From contig CM066995.1 in the NCBI GenBank assembly GCA_033977485.1, positions 50,529,162 through 50,593,161 on the forward strand: DNA of 64,000 nt, given 5' to 3'. The DNA is from Hydrangea macrophylla. Taxonomy: Eukaryota > Streptophyta > Magnoliopsida > Cornales > Hydrangeaceae. Shown piece after piece: positions 52,561 through 64,000 of the stretch (within the stretch, counting starts at the first letter, position 1; each line of letters starts with the position of its first letter). The notes beneath the pieces were generated by a model. It worked only from the letters and a program-made list of their open reading frames with translations, did no database searches and was not told the origin of the DNA. Position numbers and translations under genes: made by a program.

Positions 52561-55500
52561 TATAGACACCCCATTTTGTCGTCTATCAGATTTAGGAGAC
52601 CCATAGCTTGGTGGTTCACAATGATCGTAAAAGACTCAAAAGGACTCCTGGAAGCCCGTTCTATCTCTCAAAATGCTCAGAATGACCAAAATGCCCTTGA
52701 AAGCCCAAAAGCTCCCAGATTCGGACCAAAAGTTCTGGAAACATGCTACATCGTAAGAAAAGTGATAAAATGAGTTTTTTTAAGTAAAATCGGATGAAAT
52801 CGTCAGCTCCCAGAGACCCCCGGAAGTCCCGGAAGTTCCCGGAAAGTCCTTGTTGACCGGTTTGACAAGGTTTGACCAAGGTTTGACCAAGTTTGACCAA
52901 GTTTGACCAAAATCGTCCAAATTTACTAGAATCATTCTGGATCATGTGGAAAATATTAAAATGAATTTTAAAAGGAAATCGGGCGAAAACGTCAGCTCTG
53001 GGGAGCTCCTAGAGGTTCCCAGAACTTCCCGGGAATCCCAGGTTTGACCAGTTTGACCAGAATTTGACTTTAGAATCGGGGCACCATAACAATTTTCAAA
53101 TATTTTTCATGGATACTAGAGATCAATAGCTTTCCAACGGTATATCGCGTATAATTTTCGGATTTAAAATGAGTTTATTATGAATTTCCGAAGGCGAAAA
53201 AGGCGATCAAATCGGCTTTTATCACAAATACCGCAAAACTTTTCAAAGTGACCTATCCCGAATTTATTTTTTATGAAAATTAGACTCGATTACCTTTCCA
53301 ACGGTATATCACAACCTCAATTTGGAGTTCGTATGCATTTTCTGTGAATTTTGGACGAAATAGGGCCTTTTCACGAATACCGGAACCTCTGGGGGCCTAA
53401 ACAACATTATCTGGATGAAGGAGGAGCATGCTGCCGCGGCACTGGCCCAGTGCCGCCGCGGCACTCCCCTCCAAAACAGTGTGTTTTTGTAAATAATTTT
53501 GGGGTTCCATTTTGATTAATTAAAAACCAAAACGACGTAGTTTTATGATTTCAGATGTTTGGAGCCAATAGGAATACTTCTAAAACCCCAAAACCACCCT
53601 AAGTTGGCCTATATAAACCCCCCTTGACTTCTCATTTTTGGGGGTGTCAAATGCAAGCTTAGAAAAAGTTTGGGAGAGAAAGTTTTAGAGATAAGGTTAA
53701 AATAGAGAGAAAAGAAGCTTTCTTCTTTGATTTTCAAAACAAAAGTGAGTTCTAAACTTTGTTTTTACTTCATTACTCCTATTTACTTCAACATTCAATA
53801 CACCCAACCACCATTTTAGTGAGCATTCAAGAGGGTGGAAGCTTCTTCCATGTCCAATGTCATCACATATGAGTGAAACACCAAACTACAAGTTCAATAC
53901 ATCATGAATATCACCCATTGATTGCTATCTATTTGCTTGTTTGCTTATATAATGTTCATCTCTTCTCACCTCATTTCTTTTTGATTTTTTTTATTTACTT
54001 ACTAGTTCATTATCATCTAAATGATGACATGAAGTTTGAGGTGAGCGAATCCTTATGGATAGTAGCTCTTGACCTCAAAAACATGTTTGATAGATGATGA
54101 TTATAACTTCAATACCTCCAAGGTATCCTTGAAGTTATGTTCAAATGAAATAAATCTCTCCAACAATCTTGGAGGTTCTTGATGATGAGTTTGATGTTGA
54201 CATTTTAAGTGGCAATAATCTTTATTGAGTATTAAAAATATTCTCTCAAAAACCTCTATTTCAAAACCCCTCTCAATCCCTCTCATTTTGATTTCAAGAA
54301 AGAAAACTCAAGTTTTTTTTTCTCAAAATCTTCAAAATAGTGAGTCAAAACAGTGAGTGATCCGAGTTCAAAGATTTCTCTAGAACTCAATACTCAATAT
54401 ATGGATGCAAGACCACTTGGAAAATCTTCCTAACTCATTAGAGAACACCCACGATTTTTGGTTTGACTTGGAAATACTTGAAAATGGTTTATTTGGACCC
54501 AAACATTCCTTCCAAACATTTTGCCTTTGCTATCACAATAGCTTGGTTGACTTCTAACTTTTTTTTCAGAAAACATTTCCAAACGAGGTGGTCCTTACTT
54601 ATTTTTCCATTAAACTGCAATGTCTTAGGGAACATTCTGTATAAAATGGGCCTCTAAATCATTTGTTTTCAGTTTCTAAGATTTTCTAACATTTCAGTCG
54701 ACAGTACGGACTCTGTTTCTGAGTGACCTCTATTGTTTATATGATTTCTCTCAATATGTGATAGTTATTAAGGATTGGCTTTTTGGGTTGTGTTCTAGAC
54801 ACAATAAGGAAGATCTCCACAAAAATCATGCATTGAAAACATTTCTAACCCCTCATTTTAATTTCCAAAAGATCATGTTACTGTTCTGTCTACTATTCAC
54901 AGCAAGCACATTTTAACTTTCATCCTTTGATTTGATGCTTATATGCATTCCAAATTAGCTCATGTCTTAGGAAGTAGTTCATACTACATTTGTAAATTTC
55001 TCATAATAATTCCATTCATTCATTCATACATATATTAGACTTCTAAGTCATTATAGAAATCCATGAACACAAAGCACACTATAACCTTTACACATTATAG
55101 ATACATATATTGCATTCATGCAAAGATTTGGGGCTTTAATGAGTCCTAATCTAAGAAGATTATAAGGAATGATCATGATCACACATTCATGCTTCCCCTC
55201 GATCTAATCATCCTTTCTCATCCATCCCGGGGATTGAGAGATCTTCTCTTCTCAAAGAATAACATGCATCATTCTAGCTTGCTAAGCATCTTTGTTTTCT
55301 TTGATTTATTTGTTTCAAGAACAATTCATGCCCCCTTTAGATTAGGAAACTTGATTAATTGATATATGATTAGACGATTTTTCCTAGGTTTATTTGTGTG
55401 ATCTTTCACTTTTGCATTGTATGATATTTGGCTAAGATCTTATGAATGATATCTTATCTTTTGATCTTCCATTTCAAGATTCTTATGTAATGTAATATAC

Positions 55501-55883
55501 TATCATAATAGTAATTGCCAAATCATACATAGTATAAGATGATTATTTGGATGCTAATTGAGGCCCGTCGAGAGACGGGGCGAGTTGAGGGTGTTTTAGT
55601 CGTGACAAAGGCTCCTTCCTCTCTCGTACCAAAACCCCGAGCCATGTTCTTTAGTTATGAAGGGCCGGTGCCCTTTATCCGTTTGGGTGAGTCAAAATTA
55701 GGTTTCTTGGTTCCTTAAAGACCTAGTGGCGACTCTGTATCTGTTTTCAAAAGACCTTCTTTTCTTCAAAATCAACCTCTTGTTTTCTTTCAAATCAATT
55801 TTAAAACAAAGGAAAATCAATTTCGAAACCCCGGAAACAAACAGAAAAAACCGGGAGTGGACGACGGATTTCGCGTGTCCACA
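52561..55883 (+). repeat. 3' LTR of Tat-B (3323 bp)
   Basis: Starts TATAGACACCCC (the expected TG has become TA) and ends GTGTCCACA. TATA box at 53610-53618, GC-rich box at 53448-53464. Confidence 0.95.
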
Positions 55884-55888
55884 CCCTT
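55884..55888. repeat. Target-site duplication of Tat-B (right)
   Basis: CCCTT, matching 14449-14453. Confidence 0.9.
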
Positions 55889-57473
55889 ATCCATTTTACC
55901 TGAAAAGGTTTTAAAAATAGTCCATGAGCACGACGGACCGTATAGTCATACAATTCAACAATATCATGAGTTATATGTATGAATGCGTGAATGTAATCAT
56001 TTGTTGCCGAAGCAAAGCAATGTCGCCCATAGGCCTTTTCGTGAATTTTCTAAACATTCACTTTCAAACACAACACCCGATCTATGGGCTAACACATTAT
56101 GGGGGCCTTTAACCACCTCTTATGGGTCTTTAGCTTACGATTTCTATGGTTTGCAAGACCAAGAGATCGAGTTTCTAATGGATCCAATCCTTATATTCAC
56201 ACCCACAATCAGGATTATCTATACTTCAAATCAAAATCCTCTCGTAGAGGTTTTTCATGATCTTTAAAATCCGAAAGTTCCTCACATGGAGATCTTTCCC
56301 TTTTTAAATCAAAAACCCCACACATGGAGGTCTTTCACCCAAAATCCTTTTTCTTGCATTTTCATGTTGATGTACATGTCCGTTTCTATGCCCAATTTCA
56401 TAATCATGCTTATGAAATGCAAATGAACAATATTATGCCAGATGAACAAGCATATTAATAGTCTTTCATAAAACTTAAGCATATGCAAGAAATCATGATT
56501 TCTACACAAACATGTTATCAAACTTCCATAAAAGTCGCAGACGTGTTTTCAACTTTCCTTTAAACACATAAGCACATTAGCATCTAGAAGAAAGCACATA
56601 CGCATCTAGATCATTTAGGCAAAATTTCAAGAGAGCTAGGTTTAGATTTTATGCACGTTAAACGTGTACCAAACCATGTATTATTCTAGATTCATGCTAG
56701 TTAACATATAATACATCATATTAGAGAGTTATATGAACTACCTTTGAACTTTAGGATTTTTCCTAACCGAGATAAGTTGTCAGATGAAAGTGATTTTGAT
56801 GTCGAAGCGTGCTCCTCTTCGTAAAGAACAACTTTAAAGCTTGAAGATTCGTCCGGAGATTGACATATTTAGATGATACCAAGGCTTTTGTGCTCAAAAC
56901 CTTAAGTATTCAAGTTCTAGAGTGAGAGAAAAGATATATATATATATATATATAGAGAGAGTTGACAACTATGAAATTTAAACCTAACATGTTCTATTTA
57001 TAGTAAGTGGCAAGGTACAACTCTTAAAGCACGATGTACCCCCACTTAAACTGATATATCTCACTAACCGTACCAATTATGACAAAGTTACAATACCAGA
57101 AGTGAATCATTTAAGCATACTCTCTTTTCAGTCCAGAAAATCTCATTTTCGAATTTCAGGTTATGACTTACATCTTAGGTAAAAATTACCAAAGTACCCT
57201 TGTGACTAAAATTTCAAACATAGTCTGAAAAATTCAAATTTTCACTAGAGTTCTGAAATCTGATATTAAATCACCATTTAAAATCTCGATACCTCCTGTC
57301 TCCTCTTCTCCTTCTCTGTCTTTCTCTTCTCTCTCCTTCTCTTCTCCTTTCTCTTCTGCTTCTTTTTTCTTCTCTGTCTTGACAGTGTATATAGTGTATA
57401 TGTGTGTATATATAATTATCTCTTTCTATACTCTCTCCCTAATCAACAACCCTTACACACACGAAATGGTCAC

Positions 57474-57487
57474 ACATATATATAGGG
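57474..57487 (-). promoter_or_regulatory. TATA box of the Tekay-type LTR
   Basis: Minus strand GCCCTATATATATG about 375 bases into the LTR. A second candidate, CTATAAATAG, is near 57003-56994. Confidence 0.5.
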
Positions 57488-57545
57488 CAAAGGAGGTGCA
57501 GGTGGTAGCTTCTGCAAAATCTGGGGGATAAGGTTCAGACCACTT

Positions 57546-57782
57546 TCAATTGGTTGAAGTGAGTTCGATTGATTGAGAATAGGTAGCAAATGTTCAATTG
57601 CTTGGGAAAGGATCCATGCCATAGATTCAGGTTGGCAAAGTTTCAATCAATTGAAGTGGGTTCAATCGATTAATAAAGGCACTATGTCAATCGATTGATA
57701 TCAATTCAATCAATCGATATCAATTCAATCGATTGCTAGAGACACAAAGTTAATCGATTGGAATAAGTTCAATCGATTGAGA
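57546..57782. repeat. Cluster of TTCAATCGATTGAA palindromes in the Tekay-type U3
   Basis: About ten variants of CAATCGATTG are spaced 15-35 bases apart, directly upstream (in element sense) of the TATA box. Confidence 0.75.
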
Positions 57783-57860
57783 AAGCATTTACAAGTATTA
57801 TCCAGGTAACTACACAAAATCTCATTTATTAGTATACCTCTAAAAATACAGGGTATTACA

Positions 57861-58305
57861 TCATCCACTACTTATTAGAAGATTTCATCATCGAAATCTG
57901 AAGTAGGCAGGGTTAAAACAAAAAAGGAAAACTTCTCTTGCATTTCTGACTCTAGCTCCCACGAGGCTTCTCCTTCGGCATGATGTTTTCATTGGATTTT
58001 CATGAGTGGGATCTCCTTGGTCTTGAGCTTCTTGATTCTACTATCCAAGATTCACATTGGTCCTTTGTTAAAGGTGATGTTGTCGTTGACTTCAATATCC
58101 TCGAAGTTAATCTTGTGCATTGGATTGTGGATACACATCCTCAATATACTGATGTGGAAGATGTTGTGCACCCCTAACATCTTCGATGGCAATGCCAGTC
58201 TATAGGCAACCTTTTCAACGCGTTCTAGGATCTTGAACAGTTTGATGAATCGAGGTGACAACTTGCCTCTCTTCTAATCGAACCTAACGATTCCTTGAAC
58301 CGGCG
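57861..58305 (-). pseudogene. Del/Tekay integrase C-terminus and chromodomain fragment
   Basis: Minus-strand translation shows KRGKLSPRFIKLFKILERV, AYRLALPSKMLGVHNIFH and SILRMCIHNPMHKI, then, after frame damage, ASWELESEMQEKF. These are the GPY/F part of integrase and the terminal chromodomain-like segment of Del/Tekay chromoviruses, which target integration to heterochromatin. An in-frame stop precedes KRGKLS and the homology ends abruptly near 58305, where a new LTR-like sequence starts. Only about 400 bases remain. Confidence 0.8.
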
Positions 58306-58307
58306 AA

Positions 58308-58623
58308 ATATAATACCCTAATTTATTTTAAATAATTTATAGTGTTTTAGTTGACATATTTATACTCTTATTTGAAGTACTAATGTGGATAATATACGAA
58401 AAACCAACATGAGTGTTATACACTATAAAAATTCTTTGTGGTTTAAAAAAGAAAAAAGAAAAAAAAGAGAACCCGTGTGTGTGTAGTGGTAGTAGTGTGT
58501 GGGTGTGTGTGTTAATATAACTATGTATTGTGTGTGTGTGCATCATACATATGGATATATAATAAAATATTAGCTTTTATAGAAAATTAAAGAAATAGGG
58601 AACCCACACTTGGCACAGCCACA

Positions 58624-58683
<60 letters not shown>

Positions 58684-60070
58684 AGAAGAAGAAGAAGAAG
58701 AAGGAAGGAAGGAAGGAAGGAAGAAAGGAAGGAAGGAAGGAAAAGGGTCTCGGGTTCGTGGTCCCGTGTGGAATCGCGGAGCATTTATCAGTTTGTGCTG
58801 TTGATTTTTGATCCAAACTTGGTGAGTTAAATTGATGTATTCGGTTATATATACATGTATGTATATATATACGTGAGTGAATTATTTTTTTTCTTTCATG
58901 CTAATTTAATTATTGGTGCTTAATTTTTGCGTTAGATGCACATTTTTATTATCGAATTGATATTAATTTTTATTTCCTTCGTGTGACTTTACAATCATGA
59001 TCTTAGGGTATTCTTAAACATTATACGGATAGTTAGGTTGATAAAAACATATACGAAACACTCATGATAATTAAGAAATCTTTGTGAAATTCATTTTTTT
59101 GTAAACTTAACAGTTTATGAAACTTCAGAAAAATATTTGAAAATCGTGGATTAAAATTTTAGCATTCAGTCCACTTATCTGTGTAAAATGTGATTCTGCA
59201 CACTTTTCATGTTTTGAGTTTTTCCTAATTCTGTACCATTTAGGCAAAAATTTAAGATTTACAGTAGCAGTTTTTAGTATGTTAAAAGTGCGAAATTGGA
59301 GAAACATGATTTTTCGTGAATTTTTCGTTAATATGACTTAACAAAAATTTAATTGGAGATACATAGATTCTTGTGTAATGTTGAGCCATGAAAATTGATG
59401 ATGATCATGTACGCACCTTGAGTAAGATGAAAATTTATAATTCTGAGAATGCAAAAGAATTATTAATTTCTTTAGCATTCACCGCTCCCCACTGGATATT
59501 TTTTTTGGTAGCTCGACTTGCTGAGTGTACCTTTTTGCCAGTGGCTCCGTGATCAAGCTGGCCTAAGCCTTATGCTCAGCTTAATTTATAGACGTCTAGG
59601 CATATTGACCGGCCTTCTGTTATGTATACCTGGTTTGGTTGATACCCCAACCAAACTGGCACTGGAGTGGATGTTGGTAGTATGTTCGGGCGCACATGGG
59701 ATATATGTGTGGGTGTACCATAGAGGGTGGCCAAGTGGTGAACCTAGGAAATTGAATGATGAATTGTCTTAAAAGTAAGAGTGTTATTGAGAATAAAATT
59801 TTCGACGACTTAAAGGATCTAAAATGTTGGCTTCCTCGACTGTTTTTCTTTTCTTATATATTCGTTTTAGATGTGTAGTGAGTAAATTGTGATGATAATT
59901 CTTGCGATTCTTAGTACATGTTGTTCCACATAAGCTTGTGGTATTTTGTTGTTATTAACTTTTGTGTCTGCAGGATGGTGGGTCCCCTAACATTTCATAG
60001 GTATTGACTCACCATGTGACGGAAGGTAAGTGTTAGTTTATTTAAATTTAGGTAAGAACTGCATGGCCAC
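58308..60070 (+). repeat. Probable LTR of Del/Tekay type, plus orientation
   Basis: Starts TATAATACCCTAATTTATTT, a likely decayed TGTAATACCC start, breaks the integrase fragment on its left, and runs without coding to the Athila-like LTR at 60071. It contains a purine microsatellite (58626-58745) and a region near 59990-60020 (GGTATTGACTCACCATGTGA) of a type seen in such LTRs. An 84-residue ORF at 59518-59772 has no recognisable family. Low certainty on family. Confidence 0.4.
58626..58745. repeat. Purine microsatellite (GA)n-(GAA)n-(GGAA)n
   Basis: About 54 bases of GA repeats, then GAA repeats, then GGAA repeats on the plus strand; no pyrimidine interrupts the tract. Confidence 0.95.
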
Positions 60071-60715
60071 TGACACGAAAATAAATTGTGCACTCTTGTG
60101 CGACACCCAAGTGTAGGTGGACGTGCAAGTAGTAATCTGGTAAGACCAAATCGATCCCACAGAGAAGGTGATAAGCTACTAAGTTAGACTAATCTTGAAA
60201 AGGAAATTAAAGGTTCAATGTTTTAAATGAGATGTGAAACACAAAGTTCCATAGATTACCAACTAATAAAAGTAAGCGATTAAATTAAACTAATAATTAA
60301 CTTAAGCAATACCAAACTGGGTTTTAACTTTATAAAAGAAACGCGTTGGGTTCACACGAATCCACAGTGACCTAGCCATCTACCACGAACAATCATTAAT
60401 GATCGATGGAGTACATCCCTCCACAGTATTCCATATTTTTCTGAAGATAAAGATTCAGTAGTCTTTTCATGACCGGGACTACATCATCACAGTTGATTTA
60501 AAATACGTGGAATATGATTTAAAACAATGGTTTCATCTTGCACCTTCAATGATATTAACATTAAAGGTGGGTCAATGAAGAAAAATGCCTTAAGGCTTAA
60601 AGTTAGGAAACTGTTTTGACAAACTGAGCTTATAGGGATAGTTTTTGATAACATATTTTAGAAATGGAAAGTCATGAAATACAAAAAAAAGGATCATCTC
60701 AAGATTCTGCAGGTT

Positions 60716-60864
60716 CGATCGATCGACGCGCCTTCGATCGATTGACGCGCCCTCGATCGCTCAAACTACATCATCTCTCAATCGATCAAAATGTCTTTGA
60801 TCGGTTGACTGTTCCCACATTCGATCGATTGAAATAGCTTCGATCGATTGAACGCACGTATTCT
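60716..60864. repeat. Cluster of TCGATCGATTG words in the Athila-like LTR
   Basis: Seven to eight variants of TTCGATCGATTGA at short spacing, downstream of the TATA box in element sense. Confidence 0.7.
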
Positions 60865-61339
60865 GCAGTATGCATGGCAGAGGCTGGAAATCACTATTTT
60901 ATCATGATCTTCCAACTCTGGAACTACTCAAACATTGTTTTGGGTATGAAAAATTGGTTTTTAACGTTAGAAAACATTAAGGCTTTGTTTGGTTGAGTTT
61001 TAATCATGAAAACTAGAAAAAAACTATGGATCAAACTAAATATCAAACAAACTATGATTCAAGCAAGCTAATACTACCAAAAACTACGAGCAGAATGTAA
61101 ATACGACAATAATAAAGAACCTGGAACGAAAGAAATCTTGTATTTAAACTTCAAAACTCCAAAAACAAAGCAATATTAAATCATGAACCTACAAAACCAA
61201 AGTAAACTCTCTATCTCTCTCTATAAAACTGAAAAACAAAAGTGGGTGTCCCCTAGATGTGTTTATATATCGCATATATATAGTAGCCTAGCTAGGGTTA
61301 AATCCCAATACGTCTCTATTGCATTCCCATAATATTCTG

Positions 61340-61462
61340 ATAAATCCATGGTCGAGCGATTGAACCTCTCTCGATCGCTTGAACTTGACATTCTTTGAGC
61401 ACTTGATAAAGCTTCAATCGCTTGAGCACTTGATCGATTGAAGCCGCTTCGATCGCTCGAAC
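61340..61462. repeat. Second palindrome cluster in the Athila-like LTR (U3)
   Basis: Six variants of TCGATCGCTTGAAC or its complement directly upstream of the TATA box in element sense. Confidence 0.65.
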
Positions 61463-61715
61463 TTCTTGTTTCAGCTTTGAAATGTCCTGTTTGCAATCGA
61501 GCTTTACCCATTTCTTGTAATTCATTCCTGCATATATCGACGTAGTATATCTGCACAAAATAACAACTAATACAACCAAACTCATCATAGATTCATCTGA
61601 TTGTACATAAACTGGCATTGTAATACAATTACAGATAGAATGGGAAATTATGAACTAAATCATTATATTTTTGTATTATAACGCGGTTGTATTTTACAAA
61701 TACCCCCGCTTGTCA

Positions 61716-63824
61716 TAACCTCCAACTAGCTTATTGCTAGTCCCTAGCGATAAAGCAATAAAAAAACAAGCTAAACTAAACTACAATGACTAAAAGAAAA
61801 ACAAAAAGGCATGGAAGATAAACCCTAACTCACTTTTGCAGGAATCGCGGTTGCATTTAGCTAATGCAATAAGTCGTTAAACCCCTAGGTTCTCCCTAGT
61901 GGACAAGTGTTGTCTCGTAAGGGTTTGCAGTAAATGTACCCACAAAATTCTTATATTCAAGTTCAAAAGGGTAAAGAAAACTTCTAAACACTCTCTCGTG
62001 GTCAACTGCTAATTTAGCTCTACAAAAACATATTAATCTCAATCAAACCATGAAAGAAATTCACATGCTCCTCATGCCACCAAGATAGGTATAACATATG
62101 TATCGCATTCATGCATCCTTGTGTGTGTGTGGAGTTAATAGATATGCATCAAACCTTGTTTAAAGTTGGTTGGACTATCATACCTCTAGAACTTGTAGTT
62201 TCAACTCAATTCTCACATTGGTTCATACTCATAAAAGAACGTCTCATAGAAACTTTTTTAAGAATGATCGCATATTGCATAAAAGCTTTGATATAAGTGA
62301 ATTTTGGATACTAATGCTTTCATACTTGACTCTCTAAAAAAAGGATGTTTAGAGTGTATAGTCTCACAAATATAATACTACTTACTAGAGGAGCCAAATA
62401 CCGTGGATAACCCAATTCACACATTCATGTTCAAACTAATTCATTAAGAATCATTAAGACTTTGAATTTTGGTTTTATATAGCAGACGAAGATGAAAAGA
62501 GAGGGAGTGAGCGTCTTAGCATGTGATGGAGCCTATCTTTTCATTTTATTCTTTTCATGTCTCCAACCAGCTTCCACTCTTGCATATTCTCCATTTTTCT
62601 TCTTTTATCTTTTTTTTATAGATATACTCCTCTTGTAAATTCCAATGTTTCTTTGTATAATTCTTTTTACGAGGCAACTCCCACAACTACTCCCTTCTAA
62701 TCATATACTTTGACAGTTTAATCATATTAGATGCACAATGAGGTCCATTGGGGTCAAGGTATAAGATTAGTAGTTCGTATTTTTATAATAGAATCGGCAA
62801 TATTTAATTGGTATGGGGTTGGAAACAAAAATGGTTCCTTAAATGTATGTAAGGATATATGTATAGGTTAAGGAATGGATATCGATGGCTTAAATCATTT
62901 TCTTTATTTCTTAGTTTTAGCACTTCGGTGTTTATCGAGTTTAGTTGGTAGATCCTGAACGTTCTCCTCTAATAAGCAGCCAAAAATGAAGAATTTGTTT
63001 AAACTATTTTAACGAATTTTATGCGCATAATCAATAAAAATAATTCGAGTTTGTGTGACAATTCCCTCAGAAATGTAGAATGGATCAAATGCTCAATAAG
63101 GGTAATTAGTTTCCACTACTCATTCTTTGAACACAATAGTCGTATTAACTCCTTTTTAGATTTGCTGAATAGCTATCAACAAGTGCATATAGATGTTGGA
63201 TACATGAAAGGTCAACATATGCAACCGTCCTAGTGATGCTAGAAAAATGCGTGAACGTAATTCATAAAAGGATGAGACTAATGTGAATGTGTCATTGCAC
63301 AATAAACAACTAACTAGGAGTGAAAGTTCAAAGTTATTCTATCATAGAAGTTTCAAAATTTTTTCTTTCTTTCTTTTTTTTTTTTCAAAATTTTCAAAAT
63401 TGTAATGAAATTGTATGATATTGCAATGAATTTTTTTTTTCAATTTTTCAGAGTGCTAAGTGTGAAATGTACAGGTGAATACCCATCTACAACCTACCCC
63501 AAACTGAAAACAACGATGTCCTCAGAAGTTGATTTTCAAAATAAAATGTATAGGTATCACCTGGTTATAAGTAATCTGATAGCAACAGCCATAACAACCT
63601 GTAAGAAATAAATACAATCTCTAAACAACCATGTTCAATAGATATAGAATTACAGAACATGAACTACAAATACCATCAACACCAATCACCGAAAATATAA
63701 TAATAAGAATGGAACAGATCTGTGATCAACTTTTGATAATATCTAAAACAATAACTAGGGAGATAAGAGAGAAGACAAAAGAAATTAAATACAACAAAAA
63801 CCCTCATTCACTCACTAGCATAGT
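61716..63824 (-). other. Athila-like 3' spacer between last ORF and 3' LTR
   Basis: About 2.1 kb without a supportable gene, AT-rich. Next to the LTR the minus strand reads GGGACTAGCAATAAGCTAG and TTGGAGGTTA, resembling the conserved sequence and weak polypurine tract before Athila 3' LTRs. T-runs at 63358-63387 and 63431-63440. Confidence 0.5.
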
Positions 63825-64000
63825 CTAATCAACCGCTATAGGGTCATCAGCAGTTGGATCAGAAACATCGGTCGGAGCATCAGAATCAATGATCCCCTAT
63901 CCACCTTCAGCAATTGTAGAAGCTGTCGCTAGGTCACTCATAGCTGTGCCAGGAGGTATAGTAGATGAAGGATCAGCTATAGCCGGAGGTGGTAGAGGTG
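63825..64000 (-). pseudogene. C-terminal end of an Athila-like ORF (partial)
   Basis: The minus-strand frame is open from the window edge to a stop at 63827-63825, with one internal TAG at 63899-63897. The 57 residues seen are Pro-, Ala-, Asp- and Thr-rich (AIADPSSTIPPG, DAPTDVSDPTADDP), a low-complexity acidic tail with no domain. Its place before a long spacer and an Athila-like 3' LTR suggests the last ORF of that element, but the sequence alone does not identify it. Confidence 0.4.

Larger units (their letters stand above)
14454..55883 (+). mobile_element. Tat-B: complete Tat-lineage retrotransposon, interrupted by Tat-C
   Basis: LTRs at 14454-17755 and 52561-55883 are flanked by CCCTT duplications. 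Between them lie PBS, a 51-bp tandem array, gag-pol (19105-25416), a DUF7745-like ORF and a PMD gene on the opposite strand (27213-26215 and 29798-27572), a minisatellite region, the insertion of Tat-C (30652-51541) and a polypurine tract. Without Tat-C and its duplicated target the element is about 20.5 kb. Its LTR ends have decayed (TATAG instead of TGTAG at the 3' LTR start, CATA instead of CACA at the 5' LTR end) and gag-pol has many stops, so it is inactive and older than Tat-C. Confidence 0.95.
55889..57860 (-). repeat. LTR of a Del/Tekay-type chromovirus, cut by Tat-B
   Basis: On the minus strand the LTR begins TGTAATACCCTGTATTTTTA at 57860, just beyond the end of an integrase/chromodomain fragment, so it is a 3' LTR. 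U3 has a palindrome cluster (57782-57546) and a TATA box CCCTATATATATG (about 57487-57474). The remainder is AT-rich, with a TA run at 56936-56955. The LTR is interrupted at 55888 by Tat-B and may continue leftwards from 14453. Confidence 0.65.
60071..61715 (-). repeat. 3' LTR of an Athila-like element
   Basis: Minus strand begins TGACAAGCGGGGGTATTTG at 61715 and ends ...TTCGTGTCA at 60071, giving TGACA/TGTCA ends. Near the end it reads TTCTCTGTGGGATCGATTTG, the kind of sequence found near Athila LTR ends. TATA box about 61285-61262 (ACTATATATATGCG). Two clusters of CGATCGATTGAA words at 61462-61340 and 60864-60716. Confidence 0.6.

Noticed and set aside
58577..58816. Ser/Leu/Pro-rich minus-strand ORFs
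   Set aside because: Translation of the purine microsatellite.
59518..59772. 84-residue ORF resembling a membrane protein
   Set aside because: Inside a probable LTR; hydrophobicity comes from T-rich sequence and no family is recognisable.
1..64000. CRISPR arrays, bacterial operons, endogenous caulimovirus
   Set aside because: The direct repeats found are minisatellites without spacer structure; all RT domains are followed by RNase H and integrase and flanked by LTRs, and no movement-protein or capsid-zinc order typical of caulimoviruses is seen.

Overview
The window is nuclear DNA of a flowering plant with a large, retrotransposon-rich genome. It consists almost entirely of Ty3/gypsy LTR retrotransposons inserted into one another. 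I see no ordinary host gene, no rRNA or tRNA gene and no bacterial-type feature. The species cannot be named from the sequence.

The best-preserved material belongs to the Tat lineage (Ogre/Retand-like): LTRs over 3 kb, elements about 20 kb long, a primer-binding site resembling the 3' end of tRNA-Arg, a gag-pol polyprotein with a second (archaeal-type) RNase H before integrase, tandem repeats near the 3' LTR, and extra genes lying antisense downstream of pol. Layout: (1) 1-~9468, an old, broken minus-strand Tat element (Tat-A) whose left end is outside the window; (2) ~9469-12343, a diverged Tat LTR fragment (Tat-D) abutting Tat-A; (3) 12344-14453, other LTR-derived sequence; (4) 14454-55883, a complete plus-strand Tat element (Tat-B) with TSD CCCTT, split by (5) 30652-51541, a complete, young minus-strand Tat element (Tat-C) with identical-length 3485-bp LTRs and TSD CCGAT; (6) 55889-58305, LTR plus integrase/chromodomain end of a minus-strand Del/Tekay-type chromovirus; (7) 58308-60070, another probable LTR; (8) 60071-64000, the 3' end of a minus-strand Athila-like element.

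Tat-C has a near-intact gag-pol (one internal TAG near the end of integrase). Head-to-head against its sense transcription unit is a six-exon gene on the opposite strand encoding a plant mobile domain (PMD) protein. Tat-B carries the same six-exon antisense PMD gene plus a second antisense ORF resembling DUF7745 proteins. In both elements the antisense module converges on the end of pol. It is bordered there by three small hairpins built on the core of the polypurine tract, and on both sides by a CTACG...CGTAG motif. A GC-rich inverted repeat occurs both in the LTR U3 and upstream of the antisense gene. These shared parts suggest that the antisense module is an organised, co-evolving part of the element rather than a random passenger. 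This is the most interesting aspect of the window.
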